Below are positions 17,410 through 27,374 of a stretch of 64,000 nt of DNA, one piece after another. Below the pieces are notes generated by a model. It was not told the DNA's origin and did no database searches. It saw only the letters and a program-made list of their open reading frames with translations. Numbering within the stretch: position 1 is the stretch's first letter; each line of letters begins with the position of its first letter. The DNA comes from an uncultured Psychrosphaera sp. (GTDB lineage: Bacteria; Pseudomonadota; Gammaproteobacteria; Enterobacterales; Alteromonadaceae): NCBI RefSeq assembly GCF_947500655.1, contig NZ_CANMSK010000009.1:86164-150163 (forward strand), in the 5' to 3' direction. The translations under genes and the position numbers were made by a program.

Positions 17410-18795
17410 ATGTCTGATTGGTTCACCGTAATACCTCCCCTTCTGGCTGTTATTGTCGTACTGTGGAAAAAAGAAGTAATACTTGCATTATTAACCGCTA
17501 TTTTTAGTTCAGAATTATTAATATTACTAAACCAGAATGATGATTCAACAAGCCTAGCAAATTTTGCTATTTCTGGTATTGAACGTGTTATTGGCGTGTT
17601 TTCTGACGGTGGCAACACTCGGATTTTAATATTTTCACTATTGGTAGGTGCGTTACTCGCATTTATGCGTTACTCAGGTGGTGTCTCTGCTACGGTTAAT
17701 TATTTAGTTGAAAAAGGCTTAAGTGGCAATCCTCGCCGTGCTCGCCTATTAGCATTTTTTACCGGCACTTTCATTTTTATTGAATCAAACTTAAGTATGC
17801 TAACCGCTGGCATTTTATCGAGAGGCTTGTTTGATAAATTTAATATGAGCCGCGCAAGACTGGCTTATATAATTGATAGCACGAGTGCGCCAATATGTAT
17901 TTTAATTTTACTTAATGGTTGGGGCGCTTATGTATTAGCGTTAATTAGTGATTATGATCTGCAACAATCTACGGTTTCTACGTTAGTACAAACTATTCCT
18001 CTTAATTTTTATGCTCTGCTTACTTTAGGTATTGTTCTTTACACTATCATCACCGATAAAACTCATGGCCCATTAAAACAGGCTGAGTTAAATCAAACCA
18101 AAACAGCGGAACATCTTGATATCGATATTGAACCATCAAAACCAAGGTACATGTTGGTGCCTTTATTGGTTATGTCATTTTCTATGATTGGCTTTATGTT
18201 TTTAACGGGCAATGGAGATTTTGTTCAAGGCTCAGGCTCTAAATCTGTTTTATATGCAACCGTTCTTGCTTGTATTGTTTCTTATGCGATGATGGTTGGC
18301 GGTAAAAAAATCACTCATAAAAAAATGACTGAAATCGGTTTTTCTGGCATGGCTGAATTATTGCCACTAGTTATGATAGTTCTGTTTTCTTTAGCTTTAG
18401 GTGCAAGTTTAAAAGTATTAGGAACCGGTATATTTATTTCTAGTCTAGTTGCTGAATCTTTACCGTATTTTTTAATACCTGCGGTATTATTTATTGCTGG
18501 CGGTTTGATTTCATTTTCAACAGGAACAAGTTGGGGCACATTCGCTATTTTGATTCCAATAGGAATGCCTCTGGTGGTTAATTTAGATTTACCAGCGCCA
18601 CTTATCTTAGCAGCTATATTAGGCGGCGGTGTATTTGGCGATCATTGCTCACCAATATCAGACAGCACAGCAGTGAGCTCGGTAGCGTCAGGTTGTGACT
18701 TGTTAGAACATGTACAAACCCAATTACCTTATGCTTTATTTGCGGGTGCATTAACTATTGTTGCTTATATAGCGGCCGGGTTAATAATGATTTAG
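17410..18795 (+). CDS. NhaC-family Na+/H+ antiporter-like protein
   Basis: A 461-residue polytopic inner-membrane protein (about 11-12 hydrophobic segments) of the NhaC superfamily. Typical motifs are FTGTFIFIESNLSMLTAG, AYIIDSTSAPIC, STGTSWGTFAILIPIG and the C-terminal GGVFGDHCSPISDSTAVSS, which carry the polar residues of the ion path. It probably exchanges sodium for protons or for an organic acid; substrate cannot be read from sequence. It stands alone between two terminators and is well supported by TTAGGAGACATA before ATG. Confidence 0.87.
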   Translation: MSDWFTVIPPLLAVIVVLWKKEVILALLTAIFSSELLILLNQNDDSTSLANFAISGIERVIGVFSDGGNTRILIFSLLVGALLAFMRYSGGVSATVNYLVEKGLSGNPRRARLLAFFTGTFIFIESNLSMLTAGILSRGLFDKFNMSRARLAYIIDSTSAPICILILLNGWGAYVLALISDYDLQQSTVSTLVQTIPLNFYALLTLGIVLYTIITDKTHGPLKQAELNQTKTAEHLDIDIEPSKPRYMLVPLLVMSFSMIGFMFLTGNGDFVQGSGSKSVLYATVLACIVSYAMMVGGKKITHKKMTEIGFSGMAELLPLVMIVLFSLALGASLKVLGTGIFISSLVAESLPYFLIPAVLFIAGGLISFSTGTSWGTFAILIPIGMPLVVNLDLPAPLILAAILGGGVFGDHCSPISDSTAVSSVASGCDLLEHVQTQLPYALFAGALTIVAYIAAGLIMI

Positions 18796-18835
18796 TTCTT
18801 GAATTCAGGAAGTAATAAATCATTATTAAAGACAT

Positions 18836-18866
18836 AAAAAAACGTTTCCTTGGAAACGTTTTTTTA
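18836..18866. terminator. Bidirectional terminator
   Basis: AACGTTTCC-TT-GGAAACGTT flanked by A-run and T-run, between the convergent antiporter and nagX-like genes. Confidence 0.85.
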
Positions 18867-18906
18867 TGTTTACAACTCAGGCTTTAATCTAGAACTATAA
18901 AAGCCA

Positions 18907-20166
18907 TCAGACTTTAAAGAAGAGTTTACGCTGATATAACAGATACATAACAAGGTAACACAGCAATAAGAAGCTAACCGCGTAAGCTAACGACCCATTA
19001 AAACTGCCGAATAACGGTTGGTACACGTTTATATATAACCAGCCTTGTAGATTGATTTTTCCAACGGGGATCATTAATAAAACACGAGAAACTACGCCTG
19101 AGAACATAAAAAATAAAATAGCATTAGCCCCAAACACCACAAATGGTGCACTCCAGTTTTTCCAACCTTTAATGTCTATTAACCAAGTTAATATTGCTAA
19201 AGTTAATAACGCCCAACCTGTTGTCATTACAACAAAACTTGAACTCCATAAGGTTTTATTAATGGGAAAAACTAAACCGAATAACTCGCCAACAATAATT
19301 AAGCATAATCCCCACGCCAACATGATTTTGGTTTTGTTGGTTAAATGTCTAGCCTGTTCTTTCAATGAAGCTCCGTTTACGGAAGACTCTGTTACTGAAG
19401 CTTGAGATCCTGCTTTATTATTTATTAACAACTCACCAGTAAATACCCCAGCTAACGCTCCAGCGATTGCAGGTAGCGTACTTAAAATACCCTCAGGATC
19501 GAAGGCAAAAGGCACAGCTTTGGCGTAATACACATGGTTGGCACCTAGCAGATAATTATCCAGCCAAGCGGTTAAGCTATTACCTTGTTGTAGTAAACCT
19601 TGATACACGTTTCCATAATCGTCTGTATAAGGAACAAGCATCATTAATACCCAATAACCTAACAATAAACAGACAATACAAACTGCTCGTCCCACTCGTC
19701 CAAAATACAACACGATTAATACGGTAAAAAAGAACACTATACCAAGGCGTTGTAATACCCCCATTACCCTTATCGATTGCAACTTAGACTCAAGCCAGCT
19801 GTAATTAGCATCTGTAAAATTAAAATAAAACAGAGCTAAAAATAAACCTAAGGCAAATAGCTTTAAGGCTCTTATTAACGCATTTTTCATTAAGTAAGTT
19901 TTGCGGGTTCCATTGGCTATTTCTCTATTCATCACAATAGCGATGGAAATACCCATAATGAAAATAAAAAATGGAAAGATAAGATCCGTTGGTGTCCAGC
20001 CATTCCAAGTGGCATGTAACATTGGCGGATAAACATAAGCCCAGCTGCCAGGATTATTGACTAGCACCATAGCGGTTATGGTTAGGCCACGAAAAACATC
20101 TAAAGCTAAAAGTCTGTTTTTTGGTAATGCCGATATTATTTTTTTACAATGAGCTATGCCAAACAT
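18907..20166 (-). CDS. nagX: NagX-like membrane acyltransferase (DUF5009 / HGSNAT-like)
   Basis: A 419-residue membrane protein with about 10-11 hydrophobic segments. The N-terminus RLLALDVFRGLTITAMVLVN and DLIFPFFIFIMGISIAIV are typical of the heparan-alpha-glucosaminide N-acetyltransferase-like/DUF5009 group, called NagX in N-acetylglucosamine-utilising Shewanella and relatives. The biochemical role is not settled; amino-sugar transacetylation or transport has been proposed. Here it is 53 bases downstream of a peptidoglycan amidase lipoprotein and no other nag genes are near, so a link to cell-wall amino-sugar recycling is inferred. AAGGG lies nine bases before the ATG. Confidence 0.8.
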   Translation of the reverse strand: MFGIAHCKKIISALPKNRLLALDVFRGLTITAMVLVNNPGSWAYVYPPMLHATWNGWTPTDLIFPFFIFIMGISIAIVMNREIANGTRKTYLMKNALIRALKLFALGLFLALFYFNFTDANYSWLESKLQSIRVMGVLQRLGIVFFFTVLIVLYFGRVGRAVCIVCLLLGYWVLMMLVPYTDDYGNVYQGLLQQGNSLTAWLDNYLLGANHVYYAKAVPFAFDPEGILSTLPAIAGALAGVFTGELLINNKAGSQASVTESSVNGASLKEQARHLTNKTKIMLAWGLCLIIVGELFGLVFPINKTLWSSSFVVMTTGWALLTLAILTWLIDIKGWKNWSAPFVVFGANAILFFMFSGVVSRVLLMIPVGKINLQGWLYINVYQPLFGSFNGSLAYAVSFLLLCYLVMYLLYQRKLFFKV

Positions 20167-20219
20167 CTTGAGCTTACCCTTTAGCTATTCCTCTAACTTC
20201 TCCTCTTATTAAAGAGGCG

Positions 20220-22469
20220 TTAGCTTTTAGATTGATAAATAACTTCAAATATTTTAGTTAATACATCTTGCTGCTGTTGAGACAATCCACATTGATTAAC
20301 ATTGTGTTTCTCGGCATGAGGAAAATAAACCACCAGCGATATATCTAATTTATCATCCACCAGCACTAAGCCTTTTTCAGTAATTGCTACATGACTATTT
20401 TGCGTTAAATAAGGGTGGCATTCCTGTATTCCAACCAATCTATTTAGTTGATTGTGCTCAGAAGCGATTAACCAAAAAGAGTTATGCTGAAACCAATGGG
20501 TAAAAGAACTAGGTTTAAAAATGTGTTGTTTATCGTAACTGCCGCCATTTTTAAAAATTTGAGTCAATACGATAATATCTTTCATTTTGCTGGTTAACAG
20601 ACTAACAGGATATAAATTATCGTTGGGAACTTGCCGGAATATACTACTGTCCAAATCCAGTGGTGACAAAATTTTGTTTTCAACAAACTGCTCAAATGTC
20701 ATATTGGTAACTTGCTCAACAACCAATCTTAATACTAAATCATTAAATTCACTGTAATTTAGCTTTTGATTCACTCCATAATAAAACGGTACGTTATATA
20801 TCGCCTTATTCCATTCTATCGGTAAGCTTTTTCTAGCCCCTGTATTATTGATATCAATACCGAGGCCATCATCTGGCATCAAAGCATTAAGATAGTTTTC
20901 AACACTTGGGTAACCTGAGTAATGAGTTAATAGGTGTTCAATTGTTCGGTTGCCACGCCCATCACCTTTATATTCAGGTAAATAATATGAAACTGGTCTA
21001 TCTAATCTTAAACGCTCCTCACCTACCAGTTTTAACACAACGAGTTGAGTGGTAAAAAAAGTGGTCAGTTGCTTTAAGTACAGAGTATTGTTGAGGTAAC
21101 TATCGCCAAAAGCTTTATGGGCGATTAGTTTGTCATTTTTAACTAAACTAAATTCAAAATCTTGTTCTAGAGTACTTAAGCCGTTTACTAAGTCGTTTTT
21201 GAGTTTTCGGTCAACCCAACGGGTCGCTGGTATTAACTTTGGCGAGTCCATTTGGATAGTAAGTAGAGACAAATCACTTTTTGAGGTAACTTTTAATACG
21301 TTAGTCCCATTTGTAACGTTTTTGGAAATATCTAACTGAATGCCGGTTCTATTTGTCGATGTACTAACTAAACGTGCTTTTTTAAGATCTAAACTCTTAC
21401 CATTAATTAATACTTTTAACTTATTGAGTGAGGCGAAATCATAGTGTAATAATACTAAGGAGCCTTGGCCTTTCGCACCATAAAATATCTGATTAATTCT
21501 GTGTTTATTTGTGTTGGCAGCGTTAGAGCGCGGTGAAATACGGCCTGACAATAATGAGCTTTGATCTATTTCTTTAGAATAACGCTTAAGTAAGAACTCT
21601 AATCTTGGCTGTTTGTACTTATCCAATAAAGCAAACACAGTCGCAGTCGTTACCGGATTTAATTCGCCAGTGACTTGTGTTGGTAAAAAGTGAGTTTGAA
21701 ACGCAGAAAGTACATTCTGTGTTTGACTGTCTAGTACTCCAGTCTCTTTAATATTGTAGCCATATAAAGACAGTGCTTTTTGTACCAGGTTTATTGAAGG
21801 AGCGACTAGATGAAAGTCTTGTAGGTATTTATCAACCGTTTCTTGTTCGTACCAAGCGCCTACTCCATTTTGATAAAGCTGATACCAAGGAAAGCGAGGA
21901 CCGGGATCGTTTTTCCGATTAGGAGATATATCTGAATGACCAACTACTTTGGTCGGTTCAATATCAGGGTGACGTTGCAAAATACCCTGCGCTAACTCTA
22001 TTAACAATTCAATTTGTTCAGCGTCAAAATTTGGGAATTGGCAATTTTTATGCGCGGCGTATTCACCACCATGAGTGCCAGTTACAACTGGCTTGTGTAA
22101 GCAGTTTGGAACGTTAACAATTTCAATACCGATTGATGTGTCATTTAAATTTCTTCTGCCATCCCAGTAACTCATACCAGCATGCCAAGCTCGTTGATTT
22201 TCATCAACCAGTTGAATAACTTCTAAATTAGAATTTGGATAACTTGAGTCTTGTAGTTCAGGAATTAAATAATGTGCGCTAACGCCACCACCATCCTTTA
22301 GTGCATACATAGAGCGTTCGTAATTTAACGCGGTAAAATGTAATACCAGAGATTGAATTCTTGCGTTTTGGCCAACCGATATTTGCTTGTTAATTGGCAA
22401 TGAATTACACGCGTTTAATAAAACTGCGGAAAATAAAATAACAAAAATACGTTTGATAAATTTACTCAC
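20220..22469 (-). CDS. Lipoprotein fusing AmiD-like amidase, PG-binding domain and a degenerate beta-lactamase-like domain
   Basis: A 749-residue protein with a lipobox (LLNAC, Cys21), so probably anchored in the outer membrane. Residues about 35-195 form an Amidase_2 domain (LVLHFTALNYERSM, GIEIVN, VGHSDISPNRKNDPGPRFPW) that cleaves N-acetylmuramoyl-L-alanine bonds. Residues about 225-285 form a PG_binding_1 fold. A beta-rich linker follows, then from about 430 a class C beta-lactamase/serine hydrolase fold (VVLKLVGEERLRLDRPVSYYLPEY, IEHLLTHYSGYP). The expected SxxK is replaced by QLTT (KQLTTFF), so this last domain appears catalytically dead. The start is GTG with no clear ribosome binding site. 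It is probably cotranscribed with the nagX-like gene. Confidence 0.85.
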   Translation of the reverse strand: MSKFIKRIFVILFSAVLLNACNSLPINKQISVGQNARIQSLVLHFTALNYERSMYALKDGGGVSAHYLIPELQDSSYPNSNLEVIQLVDENQRAWHAGMSYWDGRRNLNDTSIGIEIVNVPNCLHKPVVTGTHGGEYAAHKNCQFPNFDAEQIELLIELAQGILQRHPDIEPTKVVGHSDISPNRKNDPGPRFPWYQLYQNGVGAWYEQETVDKYLQDFHLVAPSINLVQKALSLYGYNIKETGVLDSQTQNVLSAFQTHFLPTQVTGELNPVTTATVFALLDKYKQPRLEFLLKRYSKEIDQSSLLSGRISPRSNAANTNKHRINQIFYGAKGQGSLVLLHYDFASLNKLKVLINGKSLDLKKARLVSTSTNRTGIQLDISKNVTNGTNVLKVTSKSDLSLLTIQMDSPKLIPATRWVDRKLKNDLVNGLSTLEQDFEFSLVKNDKLIAHKAFGDSYLNNTLYLKQLTTFFTTQLVVLKLVGEERLRLDRPVSYYLPEYKGDGRGNRTIEHLLTHYSGYPSVENYLNALMPDDGLGIDINNTGARKSLPIEWNKAIYNVPFYYGVNQKLNYSEFNDLVLRLVVEQVTNMTFEQFVENKILSPLDLDSSIFRQVPNDNLYPVSLLTSKMKDIIVLTQIFKNGGSYDKQHIFKPSSFTHWFQHNSFWLIASEHNQLNRLVGIQECHPYLTQNSHVAITEKGLVLVDDKLDISLVVYFPHAEKHNVNQCGLSQQQQDVLTKIFEVIYQSKS

Positions 22470-22645
22470 TATTTAATTAAAAATTGAACAAACTATGTTG
22501 ATAATGATTGTGCCATGACTACAACGAATAAAGCTAGCCCCTCTGACAATCAATATTTGTTTTATAAAAATGATAATTGAGCATTACAGTTATTCAATTT
22601 AAACTGTAAAATAGATGGATTAACGTTAGATAAGGCGATATCAGC

Positions 22646-22807
22646 ATGAATAGAAAAAAGAAAATAAACGATGCTTTTCAAAGTAAATTGAAAAAGGCCA
22701 AGCAAAAGTTACACAAAAGTAACAAACCTAAATATGTTTCTAAAGCAGACCGAGCTTTATTAGAGCAACAAGAACAAGCAGCATCTGTAGAAAACGCCGA
22801 AGGTTAA
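22646..22807 (+). CDS. DUF2986 family small basic protein
   Basis: A 53-residue protein starting MNRKKKINDAFQSKLKK and continuing KLHKSNKPKYVSKADRA, which is the DUF2986 pattern found in Shewanella, Vibrio and relatives. It is very rich in Lys in the first 35 residues and acidic at the end. The function is unknown; nucleic-acid or ribosome contact is only a guess. It stands alone, convergent with cydC; an AAGG upstream is rather far from the ATG. Confidence 0.75.
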   Translation: MNRKKKINDAFQSKLKKAKQKLHKSNKPKYVSKADRALLEQQEQAASVENAEG

Positions 22808-22841
22808 AGGCCACCAGTAACTTCCAGTTGCCATACAGGAC

Positions 22842-24386
22842 TCATGTTAGTTGAATTGAGGATGTGCTCTGTAGCTGTTCTGGAATAATATGTGACGCAA
22901 CCATTACGCCTTTTGATTGCGCTAACGTATTAATAATGTTCACCACGTTAGTAATATTATCTTGGTCTAACCCTTCAAATGGCTCATCCAATAAAATAAA
23001 TGATGCATTTGTTAACATAGCTCTAGCAAGACCAATACGTTTTAATTCTCCACCAGAGAGCTTACGGCCTTTTTCACCTATCCATTGATCTAACTTATTT
23101 GCCTTACCATGAGCTGAGTCTTTAAGCTCTAGCTGAAACAAGTTTAATTGATTAAGAACCTGAGTTATTTTTTCATCGGTTGCATCACTATTCGCTAATT
23201 TAAGATTGTCTCTTAACGTAGCAGATAAACAATAAGGGCTTTGCTCTATATAAATACAATCGTCCAGCACGCCCTCTAGAACAGCTCCGTCAAGAGCAGT
23301 TCCATCGAGTCCGACGCCGTTAATTTCACGTTTCCCTGCATAAGGAATTAAACCACTAAGTGCTTGTAACAATCTTGATTTACCAATACCTGAGCCGCCT
23401 TGTAGTAAGAACAAAGAACGAGGTTCCAGCAAGAATGAAACTGGCTGATGCTGCGCATCTTGTGCTGTAAAATCACTAACTTGGATTGTTGAAATTTTGC
23501 AACTCTGTCGCTTTAACGGCTTAGCGTCACTAATATGCTTAACATTTTTAACGCTAGTTATGTAATCCATTAGGCGAGTTTGCGTCGCAAATATTCGACC
23601 AAACCAATCTGGCGCTGCCATTATTGCCATAGGTAAAACTAATATGATTGGTGAAAATACTTTTGACTCTTGTATCACTGAAAATAAATAAATCACAGAT
23701 ACAAAGCATAAAATCAACAACCATAAACTGGCTTTTTCTTGGTTGTCTTGATGTTGATGATTCATTTTAAAATATTCAGTGGCTTTTGGATGTTCGATAT
23801 TTTGATACATGTGCCAAATAGGCGCAGCATTTACATAATGTTCAATGTCACATTCCAATTCTTGTCTAACCGCTAAACTTTGTTTGGCTGCTTTTAAACC
23901 TAAAACAACTAGATAAAAATAAATAACAGCACAAACTAAAACAAAGCTTATCCAAGCAAAACTAAATACCGGTAATTGTAAAACGGTGAATATGGTTAAG
24001 GCTGCCATTGCTAACCAAGCGCTGGCGTTTTGCGATACCCAACCAACCCAAATAGAGGCCATTGCTTCTGTTTGAAACGTTAACTTGTCAGACTCTATTC
24101 CTGTGGTGAACGTCAGCTGATTTTTCAATTTGGAAAATAGGTTAAGTCGTAACTTAGCCAACAACCACAATAAGTGTTTATGCCCTACCCACATTTCAGC
24201 GTAACCACTGGAAATACGTATTAATGCCAACGCTCTTATAAGAACAGCAGGGAGCATATAATTAAAACCAACGCCTGCTACGGCACAGGCTGCAATAAAC
24301 CAAGATGAAAATAGTAAAATAGTTAAACCAGAAAAAGCATGAATAATAGCCAAAAGCAGCGCTAACCAAGGTGACTTTATTTGCAT
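22842..24386 (-). CDS. cydC: ABC exporter subunit CydC
   Basis: A 514-residue half-transporter with an N-terminal six-helix membrane domain and C-terminal ATPase: Walker A GGSGIGKS, signature LSGGELKRIGLARAML, Walker B ILLDEPFEGLD. With CydD it exports cysteine/glutathione or traffics heme-related compounds needed to assemble cytochrome bd. It overlaps the end of cydD by ten bases and is the last gene of the cyd operon. It is shorter than E. coli CydC (573), mainly in loops. Confidence 0.93.
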   Translation of the reverse strand: MQIKSPWLALLLAIIHAFSGLTILLFSSWFIAACAVAGVGFNYMLPAVLIRALALIRISSGYAEMWVGHKHLLWLLAKLRLNLFSKLKNQLTFTTGIESDKLTFQTEAMASIWVGWVSQNASAWLAMAALTIFTVLQLPVFSFAWISFVLVCAVIYFYLVVLGLKAAKQSLAVRQELECDIEHYVNAAPIWHMYQNIEHPKATEYFKMNHQHQDNQEKASLWLLILCFVSVIYLFSVIQESKVFSPIILVLPMAIMAAPDWFGRIFATQTRLMDYITSVKNVKHISDAKPLKRQSCKISTIQVSDFTAQDAQHQPVSFLLEPRSLFLLQGGSGIGKSRLLQALSGLIPYAGKREINGVGLDGTALDGAVLEGVLDDCIYIEQSPYCLSATLRDNLKLANSDATDEKITQVLNQLNLFQLELKDSAHGKANKLDQWIGEKGRKLSGGELKRIGLARAMLTNASFILLDEPFEGLDQDNITNVVNIINTLAQSKGVMVASHIIPEQLQSTSSIQLT

Positions 24387-26080
24387 AATGCTTCCCCTTG
24401 CTCAATGTTTTTTTGATTACTAACTTCGCCTTCGTTTGATGCGATTTCAATCACGCCATTTTTAACAATCCAGCTTTGAGAAAACCAATCATCTGGTAAA
24501 GACTTATGTGATGCCCAAATAACCGTTCGAGTAAGACATAATCGGTTAATAAGTTCGGCCAATTGCGTATGCTGCTGTTTAGTTAAATGTGCGGTAGGTT
24601 CGTCTAACAAGACTATGTCGGCTTGTTGTAATAATATTCGAGCAAGGGCTAATCTTTGCGCTTCACCACCTGACAATGGCGGATGTTCTCCCATTAACGT
24701 ATCAAGACCGTTAGGTAAATTATGTAACCAATGAGTAAGTTCCACTTGGTTTAAAATATCGAATAAATCTTTATCTGGTAAAAGTCGGTCTAACATCAAA
24801 TTGCTTCTTACACTTGCTGGTGTGATAACGGCACTTTGACTGAGTAATACACATTTACCCTTAAGTTGATGGCTGGATTTTCTCACGCCCATTAATGCTT
24901 CTAAAAATACAGTTTTCCCAGCACCTGATGCACCTTTTAATAATATATGTTCACCTTGTTTTAAACTGAGACTTTCAGCTTTTAACGATGGCGTTTTAAT
25001 ATAAAAGTTGTGCCAACGAAAGCTGATGTTGTCGTTTTGAAGAATAGCGTTTCCAAAAGCAGTGCTTTCAATATCGGTTTTATCGCTATCAGCATCGCTG
25101 CTAGGATCAATGCCTGCACTAAAAACAACAGGGAAAATGGCTTCAGCGGCGGATTCTGCTAATGCTTTTTGATGATAAAAACGACCTAAGTTTTTTAACT
25201 CCGAAAACAACAAAGGAGCAACTAACAAAAGATATAAACCAAAAGTAAAAGGTAATTCTGGTCCAATACTAATTTCACCTAAAATAGAGAAACCAATAAA
25301 CACCGCAATTAATGCCATGGCAACGGTGGAGAAAAAATCGAGTACCGAGGTTGATAAAAAGGCCACGCTAACCACGCGCATAGTTCTGTCATTTACCAGT
25401 TTGCTGGCTTTATCTAATCTGTCCGTTTCAGTGTCGTGTTGATTAAAACTGGTTAATAAGGTTAACGCTTTGAGTCTGTCTACAAACAAACCACCTAAGC
25501 GCTCTAACGCTACAAAATGTTGTTGATGTAATTTAGCCGCCCCTTTACCCACTAAGATCATAAAAACAGGAACAATAGGGAGTGTGATCAACATGATCAA
25601 AGCGACAAAATAATTAATGGGGATAATAGCAATAATGACAAATACAGGAATAAGACCTGATAGCATTTTTTGTAATTGATATTGAGTCAAAAACTGACTA
25701 ATAGCTGGAATATGACTTACCCAAACATGCTGCCAAAAGTAACTCGAGTATTGGCGACAAAGAGCATTTTGTTCTGTGTTGAGCTTGTGCTCAAGCTGGT
25801 TTTGTAAATCTGTTTCTACTTGTTGCTGTAATTTAACTACGCGTACATTGAGCACATATTTAATAAGTACCCAAACTAACGAAGAAACAATAAACATGGG
25901 AATAAATTCATCCACCAAGGTAGAACCTTGAGTAATGAATATCCCCATAATTTTGGCAAAAAACCAAAAGCACAGCGCTTGGCTAACAAACATTATCGAC
26001 CTAAGTGCTAATAACATACTTAACTGAATACGATATTGCTTAGTAACTTCTTTTAACCAGTGCTGTGCATTTGTTGTCAT
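24377..26080 (-). CDS. cydD: ABC exporter subunit CydD
   Basis: A 567-residue half-transporter: membrane domain in residues about 20-320, then ATPase with GASGAGKT, LSGGEAQRLALARILL and IVLLDEPTAHL. It is the partner of CydC in the heterodimeric exporter required for cytochrome bd maturation. It starts three bases after the cydX stop and overlaps cydC by ten bases, so the operon order is cydA-cydB-cydX-cydD-cydC. Confidence 0.93.
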   Translation of the reverse strand: MTTNAQHWLKEVTKQYRIQLSMLLALRSIMFVSQALCFWFFAKIMGIFITQGSTLVDEFIPMFIVSSLVWVLIKYVLNVRVVKLQQQVETDLQNQLEHKLNTEQNALCRQYSSYFWQHVWVSHIPAISQFLTQYQLQKMLSGLIPVFVIIAIIPINYFVALIMLITLPIVPVFMILVGKGAAKLHQQHFVALERLGGLFVDRLKALTLLTSFNQHDTETDRLDKASKLVNDRTMRVVSVAFLSTSVLDFFSTVAMALIAVFIGFSILGEISIGPELPFTFGLYLLLVAPLLFSELKNLGRFYHQKALAESAAEAIFPVVFSAGIDPSSDADSDKTDIESTAFGNAILQNDNISFRWHNFYIKTPSLKAESLSLKQGEHILLKGASGAGKTVFLEALMGVRKSSHQLKGKCVLLSQSAVITPASVRSNLMLDRLLPDKDLFDILNQVELTHWLHNLPNGLDTLMGEHPPLSGGEAQRLALARILLQQADIVLLDEPTAHLTKQQHTQLAELINRLCLTRTVIWASHKSLPDDWFSQSWIVKNGVIEIASNEGEVSNQKNIEQGEALCK

Positions 26081-26083
26081 TGT

Positions 26084-26227
26084 TTATTTATCAGAGACAT
26101 CCGTTTTATTAAACATTTCCATGTCTTCGATACGATCCATATCTTCAGTTGACTCTAACCATAAGGCATTAATTATGCCGAATGAACAGGCAAGTAAAAC
26201 ACCTAATATCCAAGTAAAATACCACAT
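26084..26227 (-). CDS. cydX: Cytochrome bd small subunit CydX
   Basis: A 47-residue single-membrane-helix peptide, MWYFTWILGVLLACSFGIIN, with the family's MWYF.WILG start and ALWLE after the helix, then an acidic tail. CydX stabilises the CydA hemes in the bd oxidase. It lies ten bases after cydB and three bases before cydD, the expected position. Confidence 0.95.
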   Translation of the reverse strand: MWYFTWILGVLLACSFGIINALWLESTEDMDRIEDMEMFNKTDVSDK

Positions 26228-26237
26228 AATTAATTCC

Positions 26238-27374
26238 TTAATAAATTGTATGAGCTTTGTTTAAGTCAGCTTGTTTAATACGTCCACGCATAACGTAAAA
26301 GCTATATGCGGTGTAACACAAGATAATTGGCACAAATATACAAGCAACAATAAACATAGTTTCTAACGTTAATAAGCTAGAAGTTGCATCCCACACCGTC
26401 AAACTTGCTTCTGGCATAGTGCTACTTGGCATCAAGAATGGGAACATAGAGAACCCAGCCGTTAAGATAATACCAGTAATCGACAATGCACTAGATACAA
26501 ATGCTAAGCCACCGCGATTTATTTTTGAAAAATATGAACAAGCAAGCGCAGCTAAAATACCTAAAGCTGGCGCAATTACCATCCAAGGATACTTACTGTA
26601 GTTTTGCAACCAAGCTCCCGCTTGAATAGACACTTCTTTATTCATTGGGTTACTTGTCGCTAATGCATTAACATCAGACGTGATCACGTAACCATCAACA
26701 CCAAAGGCTAAGTACACACCAGCTAATGAGAATAAAACCGCAGTCACTATCGACAACACAACCGATACATTACGTGCACGAGTATGTAACTTACCGTCCG
26801 TTTTTAATTGTAACCAAGTTGAACCATGATTTAACAGCATAGCCACTGATACCAGACCTGTGATCAATGCAAACGGCGTAAGCAAACCAAAGAAAGTACC
26901 AGTGTAAGTTGGTCTTAATATATCATCGTATTGGAACGGAACACCCAATAACAAGTTACCAAATGCAACACCAAATATAAGCGCAGGAATTATACCACCA
27001 GCAAACAATGCCCAATCCCAGCTTTTACGCCATGTAGGATTAGATAACTTACTTCTATAGTCAAAACCAAGAGGTCTCATCCATAACGCCATTAAAGTAA
27101 TTGCTAGTGCTACATAAAATCCTGAGAATGCCGCCGCATAAATTAATGGCCATGCGGCGAAGATAGCCCCACCAGCGGTGATAAACCAAACTTGGTTACC
27201 ATCCCAGTGAGGACCAATTGTATTGATCATAATACGGCGGTCTTGGTCTGTTTTACCGACTAACGTCAGCAAAGCACCCACACCTAAATCAAAACCATCG
27301 GTAACTGCAAAGCCAATTAGTAAAACACCAATCAGTACCCACCAAATAACTCTCAATGCTTCATAATCAATCAT
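26238..27374 (-). CDS. cydB: Cytochrome bd ubiquinol oxidase subunit II
   Basis: A 378-residue membrane protein (eight to nine helices) starting [49 protein letters not shown] is also characteristic. It forms the heterodimer with CydA in the high-affinity, non-proton-pumping quinol oxidase. Length matches E. coli CydB (379). It overlaps cydA by eight bases. Confidence 0.97.
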   Translation of the reverse strand: MIDYEALRVIWWVLIGVLLIGFAVTDGFDLGVGALLTLVGKTDQDRRIMINTIGPHWDGNQVWFITAGGAIFAAWPLIYAAAFSGFYVALAITLMALWMRPLGFDYRSKLSNPTWRKSWDWALFAGGIIPALIFGVAFGNLLLGVPFQYDDILRPTYTGTFFGLLTPFALITGLVSVAMLLNHGSTWLQLKTDGKLHTRARNVSVVLSIVTAVLFSLAGVYLAFGVDGYVITSDVNALATSNPMNKEVSIQAGAWLQNYSKYPWMVIAPALGILAALACSYFSKINRGGLAFVSSALSITGIILTAGFSMFPFLMPSSTMPEASLTVWDATSSLLTLETMFIVACIFVPIILCYTAYSFYVMRGRIKQADLNKAHTIY

